A stretch of DNA of 64,000 nucleotides from Roseateles toxinivorans. Lineage in GTDB: Bacteria; Pseudomonadota; Gammaproteobacteria; Burkholderiales; Burkholderiaceae_C. This document shows positions 1 through 7,391 of this stretch, one piece after another. The first letter of the stretch is position 1. Each line of letters begins with the position of its first letter. The stretch covers positions 930,001 through 994,000 of the forward strand of contig NZ_SNXS01000002.1 of assembly GCF_004362525.1 (NCBI RefSeq), read 5' to 3'. A program made the position numbers and the translations under genes. The notes beneath the pieces are model-generated. The model saw only the letters and a list, made by a program, of their open reading frames with translations. It searched no databases and had not been told where the DNA came from.

Positions 1-333
1 CCCGTTGGAAGGCAGGACGCAATTCTCGCTGCGCGAGTGCAGGCCGTGCATGTTGTGCCTGGCGGTGCTTGCTTTCACCAGTTCTCGCAGAGCCCCTGTC
101 CGAACCACATGGCGTGCAAGAGCGGGTGCGGTGACTTTCACTGGCAGACTGATGACCAGATTCAGACCAAGGAACTTGAGTTTGAGAAGGGCATCCTTGA
201 GGCCGCCATTGAGGCGGCAAAGCTGGAGCTTGGTGAGGACACCTACGGCGCCGACGTCTGGCTGCAGCACAACTTAGAGAAACTTGCTCAGGTGGATCGG
301 TGCATTGCGGATTCCGCCCCCGTTGGAAATTAG
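1..333 (+). CDS. C-terminal part of a probable mobile-element (recombinase-trio) protein, cut by window start
   Basis: The frame is open from base 1 to the TAG at 331-333, so this is the 3' end of a larger gene. The visible 110 residues carry a cysteine/histidine cluster (CFHQFSQSPCPNHMACKSGC) followed by a charged helical tail. Such Cys/His tails with a helical end are typical, as far as I recall, of the large partner in tyrosine-recombinase trios. The next gene starts 2 nt after the stop and has the small HTH plus coiled-coil build of the third trio member, so the two are probably co-translated. Function as DNA integration or transposition accessory is inference; the catalytic recombinase would lie left of the window. 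Confidence 0.5.
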   Translation, partial: PVGRQDAILAARVQAVHVVPGGACFHQFSQSPCPNHMACKSGCGDFHWQTDDQIQTKELEFEKGILEAAIEAAKLELGEDTYGADVWLQHNLEKLAQVDRCIADSAPVGN

Positions 334-335
334 CG

Positions 336-731
336 ATGGCAAAAGTTCCCAAGATGACAGTCGCCGACGTTGAGTATGCAAAGAAGGAACTCGAAGCTTG
401 GCGTGATCAACAGCGCGGACGGCGGCTGACGTGGGAGCTCCTCGCCAAGGCCACGGGTTTTTCGCGGCAGACGCTAACTACCCACGCCGACATTCACGCG
501 CTTTACCTAGAAGCCAAAAAGGCTCTCAAGAGTGGAGTGCGCCCCAGGCCAGCGAGAAGCGACGACTACTTCACCGATCGCATCGCTCATCTTGAGAGTG
601 AACTTGAGCGGTACAAAACGTTGGAGTCGGGGTGGCTAGAGCGCTGGGTCCGGATTGCATATCACGCACGCGGAAAGCGAACGAGCATTGAAGACCTCGA
701 CAAGCCGTTGCCTCCGGCTGCACGGAAGTGA
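336..731 (+). CDS. Small HTH/coiled-coil protein, TnpC-like third member of a recombinase trio
   Basis: A protein of 131 residues starting at ATG 336, two bases after the preceding stop. Residues about 28-50 (TWELLAKATGFSRQTL and following) read as a helix-turn-helix. Residues about 75-105 (DRIAHLESELERYKTLESGW) form a coiled coil, and the tail is basic. This order (HTH, coiled coil, short tail) is that of Tn554-type TnpC and of the small subunits of other tyrosine-recombinase trios, which orient or assist the recombinases. I infer it marks the end of an integrative element whose recombinases are outside the window. The exact family is not recognised. Confidence 0.5.
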   Translation: MAKVPKMTVADVEYAKKELEAWRDQQRGRRLTWELLAKATGFSRQTLTTHADIHALYLEAKKALKSGVRPRPARSDDYFTDRIAHLESELERYKTLESGWLERWVRIAYHARGKRTSIEDLDKPLPPAARK

Positions 732-824
732 TGCCCTCGTAATCAGACGGCGTGACGGCAACAACGCGGATCAGTTGTATGCGTTCGGCAAGATCATCTT
801 GAATCCGGCCGGGCACATGCGAAC

Positions 825-1109
825 TCAGGAAGTCTGGCTGTCCTTCCACTCTTTGATTGGCACGAAAGACTCCTCGTGGACGTCATCAAAGACGATCCAG
901 CCGCCGCACTCGGCACTCATGGCATTGAGCTGCTGAACTTCCTCGGCTGTCAAACTCAGTGGTGCGCCACCGAACCCGGGCCTGTGCATTGCGCTCCAGA
1001 CTTCGCGTTCAATGCCTTGCATCCAGCCCGCTCGATAGCTCCGTTCCGAGATACCGGAGATGAAGTCAGCAAGGTTCCTTTGCTCTTGGGTAAGGTCTTT
1101 AAGGGCCAC
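825..1109 (-). CDS. Small conserved hypothetical protein (immunity-like size and charge)
   Basis: Start chosen at GTG 1109 because AGGA lies 7-8 nt upstream; the frame continues upstream only into IS66 remnant sequence with atypical composition. The 94-residue acidic product has the pattern LTxEQ...ISERSYRAGW...LSLTAEEVQQLNAMSAECGGWIVFDD...FVPIKEW, which looks like a folded small domain conserved in Proteobacteria. No catalytic motif, signal or membrane segment is seen. It stands alone between the trio tail and IS66 debris. Function unknown; an immunity or antitoxin role is only suggested by size and context. Confidence 0.55.
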   Translation of the reverse strand: MALKDLTQEQRNLADFISGISERSYRAGWMQGIEREVWSAMHRPGFGGAPLSLTAEEVQQLNAMSAECGGWIVFDDVHEESFVPIKEWKDSQTS

Positions 1110-1215
1110 ACTTCTTTCCTGCGTTCGTTTCGGGCCGAATTGTCTTGACGTAGGCGGCCAGCATTCCCAGGGTATCCGCCCGGCTGGGCTACCTTGACGC
1201 GGATAGCGCCGAAGG

Positions 1216-1362
1216 TCAAGCCGTCGACTTCCACCGATACGGCAGCAATTCGGCCGGTGCAGAGGCCGGCTGCGCAATCAGGCGCTCCAGCTGGTCCTTG
1301 AGGTATGCATAGGGCTCATGCCCGTTGAGGTGGGCCGTGTGCAGCAGACTCATGATGGCTGC
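1216..1362 (-). pseudogene. C-terminal fragment of an IS66-family transposase (TnpC)
   Basis: Reverse-strand translation gives 48 residues ending in a stop at 1216. They include AAIMSLLHTAHLNG, then YAYLKDQLERLIAQ, then ELLPYRWKSTA, the characteristic end of IS66 TnpC transposases. Everything upstream of AAIM is missing and is replaced by a GCAGCCC tandem repeat, so this is a relic. It lies directly downstream of the methyltransferase operon and may mark where that operon was cut. Confidence 0.85.
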
Positions 1363-1395
1363 AGCCCGCAGCCCGCAGCCCGCAGCCCGCAGTCC
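1361..1395. repeat. Short tandem repeat, five units of GCAGCCC
   Basis: Four perfect 7-bp units of GCAGCCC followed by a fifth with one change (GCAGTCC). The array abuts the truncated 5' edge of the IS66 fragment. Slippage or a repair scar is a plausible origin. Confidence 0.85.
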
Positions 1396-1458
1396 GAATG
1401 CCGAACGTGCGCCATCAGCGCGAAACGGCGCTCTGGCGAGAGCGCATCCATGCCTGGA

Positions 1459-2763
1459 CTACATCCGCACCATCAGCGGTAACGTCGCGGCATAACCTAG
1501 CAATGGGGGGACGGCATCCCCGATCCACTTCTGAATGCCGGTACGGCTGGGAGGGTTGGCCGCGTCGACGACAAATGAGAAGGTGTCTGGAAACGACTGG
1601 ATGCGAGCCGCCTCGTGTGGCGTGATCACTCGAGGCCGCAGCGGATGGACATAACGACCGCGGCCGGGCGTCAAGAAACCTGTGGTGATCGTCTGGGAAG
1701 GCTTGTCCCACCACAGCCGGCCGTATACCGACGGATAGGTGTGTCCGTCCTTGTGGCAATCCGGTCGCACCTCGTTGGGTAGATCGTAGAGATCGTTGTC
1801 GAAGAGGTGATGGATTCGGGTCAGGTTGTCGGCCGAGAGCATCGGCGTCGTGTCCATGATGCCTGTCTTCGGCTCCTGCGACGGGTCGCTTAGCAGGTCG
1901 CCAATCGCCCAGCTCAGCGGGCGGGCGGCGTGCTTCAAGCCCTTCGCCACATCCTTGATTGACAGCTCGGCCACCGGTTCGGAGACGCGCGAGGCGACCA
2001 GGAAATAGCGCTTGCGGGTCTGCGCTCCGCCCATGTGGTCGGCGGCCAAGACGCCGCTGTCGATCCACGTATAGCCGGCCGCCTTCAACAGCGCCTTGGC
2101 GATGTTGACCACGTCGCTTTTGTCATTGACGACCTCGGGGACGTTCTCGATGACGATGGACTTCGCCCGCAGGCCCACCCCCAACGCCACGGCTGTGACG
2201 TAGAGCAGGTTGCGAGGGTCTTCGCGCCGGGTCTTGTTGTTGAGGTTCGAGTGGCCTTGGCAGGGCGGCCCCGCCAGGAATAGGTCGATGTTTCCGATCT
2301 CGGACGCGAGGTTGGGGTCGAGGATTTCGGGCTCATAGGCGAAGCGCGACTTCTCGCCTTCGCCGCTGACGTGCCAATCGACCAGGCTCGAAGCGTTGGA
2401 GTGCAGGATGTGCTTAGTCTCGAAGTTGGCCTTGTGAATGGCTAGCCCGTCGTCGTCCACGTCGATCGCCGCCACCGACTCAAGGACATGGCCGGTGGCG
2501 ATCGCCGCCTGCGTCGCGCCCAGGGTCAGGCCGCCGCTGCCGCAGAAGGCGTCAACGCTGCGGATCTTCTTGGGCTTGCCGACGGCCGAGTCGACGTAGA
2601 CCGTGCCGCCGCGCAGGAAGCTCTGCCACCAGGCTCCGGCGGGCTGCAGGCCCTCGTCAGCTCGGTTGTCCACCGCCGATGTCCACGATCTTTCTCCGAC
2701 CGAAACGGTCCGCAACACCCGCCCCTCCGACAGGGAGTAGGACTCTAACGATATATCGCTCAT
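1459..2763 (-). CDS. C5-cytosine DNA methyltransferase
   Basis: A 434-residue protein with the ordered motifs of S-adenosylmethionine-dependent C5-cytosine methyltransferases. Motif I is DAFCGSGGL at 71-79, motif IV GPPCQGHS at about 165-172 (catalytic Cys168), and motif VI IVIENVPE at about 203-210. QTRKRYFLVAS is motif VIII, a target-recognition region follows, and motifs IX/X (PHEAARIQSFP, then IGDAVPP) are near the end. It would modify self DNA. It is the last gene of a minus-strand operon; its ATG follows the upstream TGA directly. No restriction endonuclease or Vsr gene is seen beside it; the partner genes encode a GHKL ATPase and two uncharacterised proteins. The sequence specificity cannot be read. 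Confidence 0.93.
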   Translation of the reverse strand: MSDISLESYSLSEGRVLRTVSVGERSWTSAVDNRADEGLQPAGAWWQSFLRGGTVYVDSAVGKPKKIRSVDAFCGSGGLTLGATQAAIATGHVLESVAAIDVDDDGLAIHKANFETKHILHSNASSLVDWHVSGEGEKSRFAYEPEILDPNLASEIGNIDLFLAGPPCQGHSNLNNKTRREDPRNLLYVTAVALGVGLRAKSIVIENVPEVVNDKSDVVNIAKALLKAAGYTWIDSGVLAADHMGGAQTRKRYFLVASRVSEPVAELSIKDVAKGLKHAARPLSWAIGDLLSDPSQEPKTGIMDTTPMLSADNLTRIHHLFDNDLYDLPNEVRPDCHKDGHTYPSVYGRLWWDKPSQTITTGFLTPGRGRYVHPLRPRVITPHEAARIQSFPDTFSFVVDAANPPSRTGIQKWIGDAVPPLLGYAATLPLMVRM

Positions 2764-3504
2764 TCAATTGGCCACAACGACTGCCGCCTCCGCTTCGATA
2801 ACGGCACGGCATTCCTCCTCGGGGAGGATTTCTAGGAATAGGTTGGATCGCATCCGGCGCAGCCGCTTGACGAGATCACGGATCTCCAAGAGCTTGAGCT
2901 TCGGCTCCGTCGGATTCGACTTCTTTGGGTATTGGAACTGCAACAGCGCCCGGGCGAAGTTGCGGGCGTTCGCGTAACCCTGTCGGAAGAGGTGGCTTCG
3001 ATAGAAGTCAATCTGTCCCGAGTCCGCAAGATGATAGCGATCGGCTGCCTCTTCGTCGAGCACAAGTTCTGCCCGCAGCCAGAGGCGGTAGAGCAGGTTC
3101 TCCGTGCGGGAGCCGACGCCGTAGTTTCCAAGCTGTGCAGCGCAATCTTCCTTGCCGTAGCGGTAGCGCCATTCGATGACATCCGGAAAGTGCGTCACGG
3201 CCAACCAGATCCAGAACTCGGGATCGGCCAGGACTTCGCTGCCGACCGTGAGACTCTCATGGATGACGCGGGACGCCTTGCCCTCAAATCCATTGGCCTT
3301 CGGGTCCGACTTTGACTTGATGCCCTCGGGGAAGCTCGCCATCAATTTCGTGAGTGCGGTCCGCAGCGGCTGCAAGAACGAGCTGTCGAATTCGTCGCCA
3401 GAGCCCGAGAATCGGGCGAGGGATTCAACGTCCACTTGGTTCCCCGCGCGCTTGGCTTGCAGGTAGGTGCTGGCGTCGCCCGCCATCATGGTTGGATATC
3501 GCAT
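2764..3504 (-). CDS. DUF6339-like protein of a methyltransferase/ATPase defence operon
   Basis: A 246-residue soluble protein, no signal or membrane helix. It has aromatic-rich stretches (FWIWLAVTHFPDVIEWRYRYG; NLLYRLWLRAELVLDE) and a C-terminal helical segment with RDLVKRLRRMRSN. The pattern resembles DUF6339 proteins, which I know from operons that pair a cytosine methyltransferase with a GHKL ATPase, Z1 helicase and PD-(D/E)XK proteins. Biochemical role unknown. It ends exactly before the methyltransferase ATG and starts 5 nt after the preceding gene, so it is translationally linked. The assignment rests on recalled family likeness, not a search. Confidence 0.7.
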   Translation of the reverse strand: MRYPTMMAGDASTYLQAKRAGNQVDVESLARFSGSGDEFDSSFLQPLRTALTKLMASFPEGIKSKSDPKANGFEGKASRVIHESLTVGSEVLADPEFWIWLAVTHFPDVIEWRYRYGKEDCAAQLGNYGVGSRTENLLYRLWLRAELVLDEEAADRYHLADSGQIDFYRSHLFRQGYANARNFARALLQFQYPKKSNPTEPKLKLLEIRDLVKRLRRMRSNLFLEILPEEECRAVIEAEAAVVVAN

Positions 3505-3509
3505 GTTCC

Positions 3510-4439
3510 TCAGCCCTCAGCGATGGAGCGGACCGACTGTTGGTCGGCATGGAGCAGAGCCTTGAGCCGCGGCATGCCCGGCTCTTTGGCGTATTCCTTG
3601 AATTTTTCGAACGTGAACGCGGGATCTATCCGCTCAATCCGCTTCAAGAAAGCGGACAGCGGGCTGCTGGCGGCGGCCTCGTCTGCGTTCTCCCATTCGG
3701 ACACGCTGGCCGCGATGATGTGGCCCGTGATCTCGGCGGCCAGCGAAGCCATCATGGGCTTGGCCAGGCGTTGCGCGGATTCAAGCGTCAGCTTCTTGTG
3801 CACGTCCGCATGGATGCGCACCGTGGCAAGGTGGCTGTCCTTGGCCACAGGGTCGTTGAAGCCGCCGATGTATTGGACGGAGTAAAGCGTCTTGGCGGGG
3901 TAGCCGATCAGCTTCCATTCTTCGTCCGTCATCGGCTGGATCGGGAAGGCCTCGGCCAGCTTGGGAGTCTTGATGGCGAAGCTCTTCTTCGAGAGCCAAT
4001 GGCCGAGTAAGAACGGGCTGCCGGGCTTCTTCGTAAGCTGCTTGCCAAGGCAAAGAGCCACTTCAATGATCACATTGGAGCCGCCGCCGAGCTTGTCGAT
4101 GATGTTGCTGCCGACCGCGATCTCGTCGGGGATCTTGCCCGACACCTTGTGGGTTTCGACGACGATGGTTTTCTTCATGAACGGCTGGACCGCCGTCACG
4201 GCCAGGACCAGATCGCCTTTGGCCATCGGCATCTCGGCGGGCAGCGCGAGATTGGGCCGAACCACGATGTCGAGCGGCTGGCTGTCCGTCGGCTCCACCG
4301 CATGAGCGGTGTCGGGCATGAATGCGCCGTCCTCGTAGAGGCGGATCTCGGCCAGATCGACACTACTTTCCAGCGTCGCCGCGCCGAAGAATGGACGAAC
4401 GTCTTTGGTGGCGGACTTGCGCCAGGTGATGTTGCTCAT
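3510..4439 (-). CDS. Uncharacterised 309-residue protein of the methyltransferase/ATPase operon
   Basis: The first half is beta-rich (repeated short hydrophobic strands around residues 50-130, e.g. SNVIIEVALCLGKQ) and the second half is helical (residues about 210-300). No catalytic motif that I can defend, no signal peptide, no membrane helix. Its ATG overlaps the stop of the GHKL ATPase by 4 nt (ATGA) and the next gene follows after 5 nt, so it is clearly part of the same unit. It could be a target-binding or nuclease subunit; a PD-(D/E)XK core cannot be confirmed by eye. Confidence 0.75.
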   Translation of the reverse strand: MSNITWRKSATKDVRPFFGAATLESSVDLAEIRLYEDGAFMPDTAHAVEPTDSQPLDIVVRPNLALPAEMPMAKGDLVLAVTAVQPFMKKTIVVETHKVSGKIPDEIAVGSNIIDKLGGGSNVIIEVALCLGKQLTKKPGSPFLLGHWLSKKSFAIKTPKLAEAFPIQPMTDEEWKLIGYPAKTLYSVQYIGGFNDPVAKDSHLATVRIHADVHKKLTLESAQRLAKPMMASLAAEITGHIIAASVSEWENADEAAASSPLSAFLKRIERIDPAFTFEKFKEYAKEPGMPRLKALLHADQQSVRSIAEG

Positions 4440-6238
4440 TGCGCCTCCATGCGGTCGATGTCAGGGCGCAGGCGGACTGTCCACGCCGGGTCATAAGGAG
4501 CCGACTCGACCTTGAATTTCGCCTTTCCGTTCTTGGGCAGCGTGAAGCGATAGGTCCATGGGTTGGCCTCGTCGTTCACCGCTTCCACGCCTTCGACGAC
4601 GATCGACAGCGGCAGGTTGTCGCCTTCCTCGTTGTTGTCTTCGAGCACGGGGCAGTTCATCTGCAGCCGCAGTGGCACGGAGTCTTCCTCCGATGTGTCA
4701 TCGAGGCGCACAGTGAAGACGCTCCTCAAGCGCAGCATTCCGCCTTCGGCTGCTTCCGCGTAGGGCGCCTTGGAGAATTCCAGGTGGAGCGGAGACGGTC
4801 CCGTGTCTGGCGGAGGCGGATTTCCAGGGCTGCCGCTCGGCTTGAAATACGTTCCCAGTGCGCGCTCGAGCTGAGTCATGCGACGCTGCTTGACCGGAGT
4901 GGCCGGAGCCGCCTCGGTCTGGAACTTGCGGAGGTGTTGCTTGATCCGGTTGAGGATCGATTGGACGATGCCATGACCCTTCTGATCCGCGTCGCGCAGA
5001 TTCGTCGAGTCTGGATCCCAGCGATCGTGTGCGGGCGGCTCGCTCTTGCGCAGGAGCTGCTCCACAACGTCCTCGTCGGGCGCCACGTAGGCGCCGACGA
5101 TCGCGGGATTCGCCTGCGAAACCGGGTGATAGGCCACCACCATGAGCGGGCCGCGGATCAGCGCGACGGAGTTGACGCGCTCTGGCGGAACGGTCGCATT
5201 ACCGCTCGGATCGAGCGGCGCGACGACGAAGCCGCAGCGCCCCATCTCCAAGCCGCCTTCCTTGTTGAAGGGGGCGAGCTTATGGACGCCGCTCTTCGCC
5301 ACCGCGCGGCCCACCGCCACGTCATAGGCTTCGATGAAGGGCTTGATCGCCGGATTCTTCTTGGGCTTCGGATAGTGGTCGGTGCCGCTGCTGTCTTGGA
5401 TGACCACGTCGAGCTTGTTCTCGATCAGGCGGGGCCACCACCAGTCTTCGATGCCGCGCTCAATGGCCTTGATGTCTACGGCGGCATCGACGATCAGGAT
5501 CGAGGTGCCGAGCTCGCCAGCCTTGCGCAGCGTGAAGCCGAGCTTGGCCGCAAGCTCATCGGCCTTCGCGCCCTCGATCGGGTCGACGACGACCCGGCCC
5601 TTGTCGTCCTTCTTCTCGGGCATGCCGAGCCAGGCGCGTCCGCTATATGGGTTCTTCTTAAAGTCGTGGCTGACGAAGTAGCCGCAGCCGAAGATTCGCG
5701 TGCGCTCGGTGTTGCCGTCCTTGAACCGCGTGTAGGCGAAGATGGTCTGGATCGCAGAGCTCGACGAATAGACCGACTTGCCGAACCCGTAGGAGCCGCC
5801 GGTGCTGCCCAGCGCAGTCCGCGATTTGGAGCGATCTCCCAGCGAGAGCAGTAAGCGGTAGAAGTTCGAGTCTTTGTCGTGCGGGTTGCCGGAGAGGCCA
5901 ACGGCGTTGTAGTCCTCAACGTAGAGAAGGCAGAGCTCCTTCTGCGGCTTGTCGAGCGTCGCCAGGCAGTTCGGGCCGGCGAGCATCAGCTCCTTTGAGC
6001 GCTCGGCGATGCGGCCGAGGTCGGCGGCTTGGACGAAGGTCGTCTTTTTGGCCCCCTTCACAACGCTCGCGCGGAATCGCACTTCGACCTTCGCGCCGTT
6101 GCCGGCGTCGACGGAGTTCTGGATCGCTTCGCGCGCCAGAACGTGCTCGGGCAGCATGCCCGGGGATTTCAGCGTGTTCGCGAACGCTTCGCCTGCGGCG
6201 CCCCCCATGGGGTCGCTGGCGTGAAACAACCATGCCAT
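4436..6238 (-). CDS. GHKL (Bergerat-fold) ATPase, MutL/Hsp90-type, defence-associated
   Basis: A 600-residue protein with an N-terminal Bergerat ATP site. The N box is REAIQNSVDA at 36-45 (Glu37 base, Asn41 for Mg, Asp44). An acidic loop lies near VEDYNAVGLSG (107-117), and the glycine lid is GSYGFGKS at 148-155. The remaining 400 residues are unlike MutL or topoisomerases and include a Pro-rich linker near residue 475 and a beta-rich C-terminal domain. ATP-driven dimer closure is the family theme. It heads the core of the operon, followed with overlap by the 309-residue protein, then DUF6339 and the methyltransferase. Similar ATPases occur in Mza-like and Z1-associated defence operons, but no Z1 gene is present here. 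Confidence 0.85.
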   Translation of the reverse strand: MAWLFHASDPMGGAAGEAFANTLKSPGMLPEHVLAREAIQNSVDAGNGAKVEVRFRASVVKGAKKTTFVQAADLGRIAERSKELMLAGPNCLATLDKPQKELCLLYVEDYNAVGLSGNPHDKDSNFYRLLLSLGDRSKSRTALGSTGGSYGFGKSVYSSSSAIQTIFAYTRFKDGNTERTRIFGCGYFVSHDFKKNPYSGRAWLGMPEKKDDKGRVVVDPIEGAKADELAAKLGFTLRKAGELGTSILIVDAAVDIKAIERGIEDWWWPRLIENKLDVVIQDSSGTDHYPKPKKNPAIKPFIEAYDVAVGRAVAKSGVHKLAPFNKEGGLEMGRCGFVVAPLDPSGNATVPPERVNSVALIRGPLMVVAYHPVSQANPAIVGAYVAPDEDVVEQLLRKSEPPAHDRWDPDSTNLRDADQKGHGIVQSILNRIKQHLRKFQTEAAPATPVKQRRMTQLERALGTYFKPSGSPGNPPPPDTGPSPLHLEFSKAPYAEAAEGGMLRLRSVFTVRLDDTSEEDSVPLRLQMNCPVLEDNNEEGDNLPLSIVVEGVEAVNDEANPWTYRFTLPKNGKAKFKVESAPYDPAWTVRLRPDIDRMEAQ

Positions 6239-6250
6239 CTTGTCTCTCCC

Positions 6251-6478
6251 TTAACCGAGCTTGAATTCGTCCTTCGGCCGCTTGCTCAGGGCGGTCTGGA
6301 ACTTGGCTTTCAACAGCTTCATTTCGGCGTCCAGCGCCGTGAAGATCTTTTGGGCATCCTCAGCCGAATACTCGTAGTTGTTCGAGTTCGCCAGATTGCC
6401 GATGAGCCGCAGCATCTGGGTCGCCTTTGTGACCCTTGCTTCACCCAGCTCAATAAACCGACTTCGCTTGTCTCGCAT
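6251..6478 (-). CDS. Small helical protein leading the methyltransferase/ATPase operon
   Basis: Start set at ATG 6478 because GAAAGG lies 6-7 nt upstream; an in-frame ATG at 6547 adds 23 residues with no ribosome site. The 75-residue product contains LGEARVTKATQMLRLIGNLANSNNYEYSAEDAQ and an amphipathic C-terminal helix. I recognise this small family as a common companion of restriction-modification and other defence genes, but its function is unknown. It ends 12 nt before the GHKL ATPase start, so it is probably the first gene of the five-gene unit. A GTGC...GCAC inverted repeat sits at 6508-6523 in its promoter region. Confidence 0.7.
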   Translation of the reverse strand: MRDKRSRFIELGEARVTKATQMLRLIGNLANSNNYEYSAEDAQKIFTALDAEMKLLKAKFQTALSKRPKDEFKLG

Positions 6479-6697
6479 AGCGACCTTTCGATCTCCGTTC
6501 ACTACTGGTGCAAAATGTAGCACACAAAATCGCCACGTTTTGCGCATTGTTGTGGGGCAGTAGACAAGCTTATTTTCTGCCCAGCTGACGAGCAGCGTGT
6601 TGCAGATGGTTACTATCTGGCGGGAGGCGGTCTGGGATGGGCCGCGTTCTCCCTAGGGCGTGGCTGCTGGCCAGCCGCAATTTGCAATGGAGGATCG

Positions 6698-6828
6698 ATG
6701 CGCGACCCCGGCAAGCTCTTCGTAGACGATCGCCTGACGGGCATTTGCGTCTATTGCGGAACGCGGCCAGACACAAGGGACCACTCCCCCTCAAAGGTTC
6801 TGCTGGATGAGCCCTACCTGCCCGGCAG
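6698..6828 (+). pseudogene. 5' fragment of an HNH-like protein gene
   Basis: After GGAGG at 6690-6694, an ATG at 6698 opens a frame reading MRDPGKLFVDDRLTGICVYCG, then TRPDTRDHSPSKVLLDEP. The CxxC knuckle and RDHxPSK signature fit a family of small HNH-type proteins that should continue with a second Cys pair (SCN). Instead the similarity stops near 6828, where IS91-like sequence on the other strand begins. The downstream frame is low-complexity read-through. I call it a truncated gene disrupted by mobile DNA. Confidence 0.55.
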
Positions 6829-6957
6829 GTGGCGCGTGATCACGCGGGGCACGAGCGGCAGCACTGACGCCACCAGCATGGGTTGCGCGGCCAGCAGCAA
6901 GCGCAGCGGGATCGGCAGTGACAGCACCCACTGGCGCAGCGGCACAGGACCGGAGGG
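6817..6957 (-). pseudogene. Fragment of an IS91-family transposase
   Basis: Minus-strand translation contains VPLRQWVLSLPIPLRLLLAAQ and then ITRHLPGR. The QWVLSxPxxLR core is the hallmark segment of IS91/IS801-type (Y2 rolling-circle) transposases. Only about 45 residues remain and no HUH or tyrosine motifs follow. It directly abuts the truncated HNH gene, so it likely caused or accompanied that truncation. Confidence 0.65.
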
Positions 6958-7001
6958 ATCCTGCGACACCCGGGTGAGTCGGCGAGATGCCCGATCAACG
7001 G

Positions 7002-7391
7002 CTACTGAGCAACAGCAAAGACCTCTGGTCTCTTTCTCCATTCGTCCCATGTGACCTTCGGGTCAGTCGGAAACGTCTTGAGGATGCGCTTCTCGCCGCT
7101 CGCCTTCCGCTTCGCGTTCTCGTCCCACGCTGCCTGGCCTCCAGTGCGAGTTGCGGCGTAGAGCATCGCTGCCGTTCGCGTGTCGACACCAAGGTCGGCC
7201 ATGGCTTGCTTGAAAATCTCATCGGCCTCACTCCGAGATCGAGTTTGGCTCCAGTACAGGTAGTCATGCAGAACAGCGGCCTGTGCGAAGGTGCCGTCGG
7301 GCCTGATGAGAGACCAAAAGGCTCTCGGGATGCTGTCCAATGTGAAAACGAAGCCAGCCGGTACGGTCACAGGTTCCTGCTTCGTTGACAA
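7002..7391 (-). CDS. DUF1353 domain protein, probably the 3' half of a frameshifted gene
   Basis: The product has the DUF1353 signature VTVPAGFVFTLDSIPRAFW, then AAVLHDYLYWSQ, and a helical C-terminus. The only start in this frame is a weak TTG at 7391, inside the end of the upstream gene. DUF1353 domains normally begin with a strand of the type F-x-Y before VPAGF. That strand (YFLQEKFVWSP) is found in the upstream frame just before its divergence. I therefore infer that one base is missing near 7395-7405 and that both frames were one protein. DUF1353 occurs in phage and defence contexts; its activity is unknown. Confidence 0.75.
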   Translation of the reverse strand: MSTKQEPVTVPAGFVFTLDSIPRAFWSLIRPDGTFAQAAVLHDYLYWSQTRSRSEADEIFKQAMADLGVDTRTAAMLYAATRTGGQAAWDENAKRKASGEKRILKTFPTDPKVTWDEWRKRPEVFAVAQ

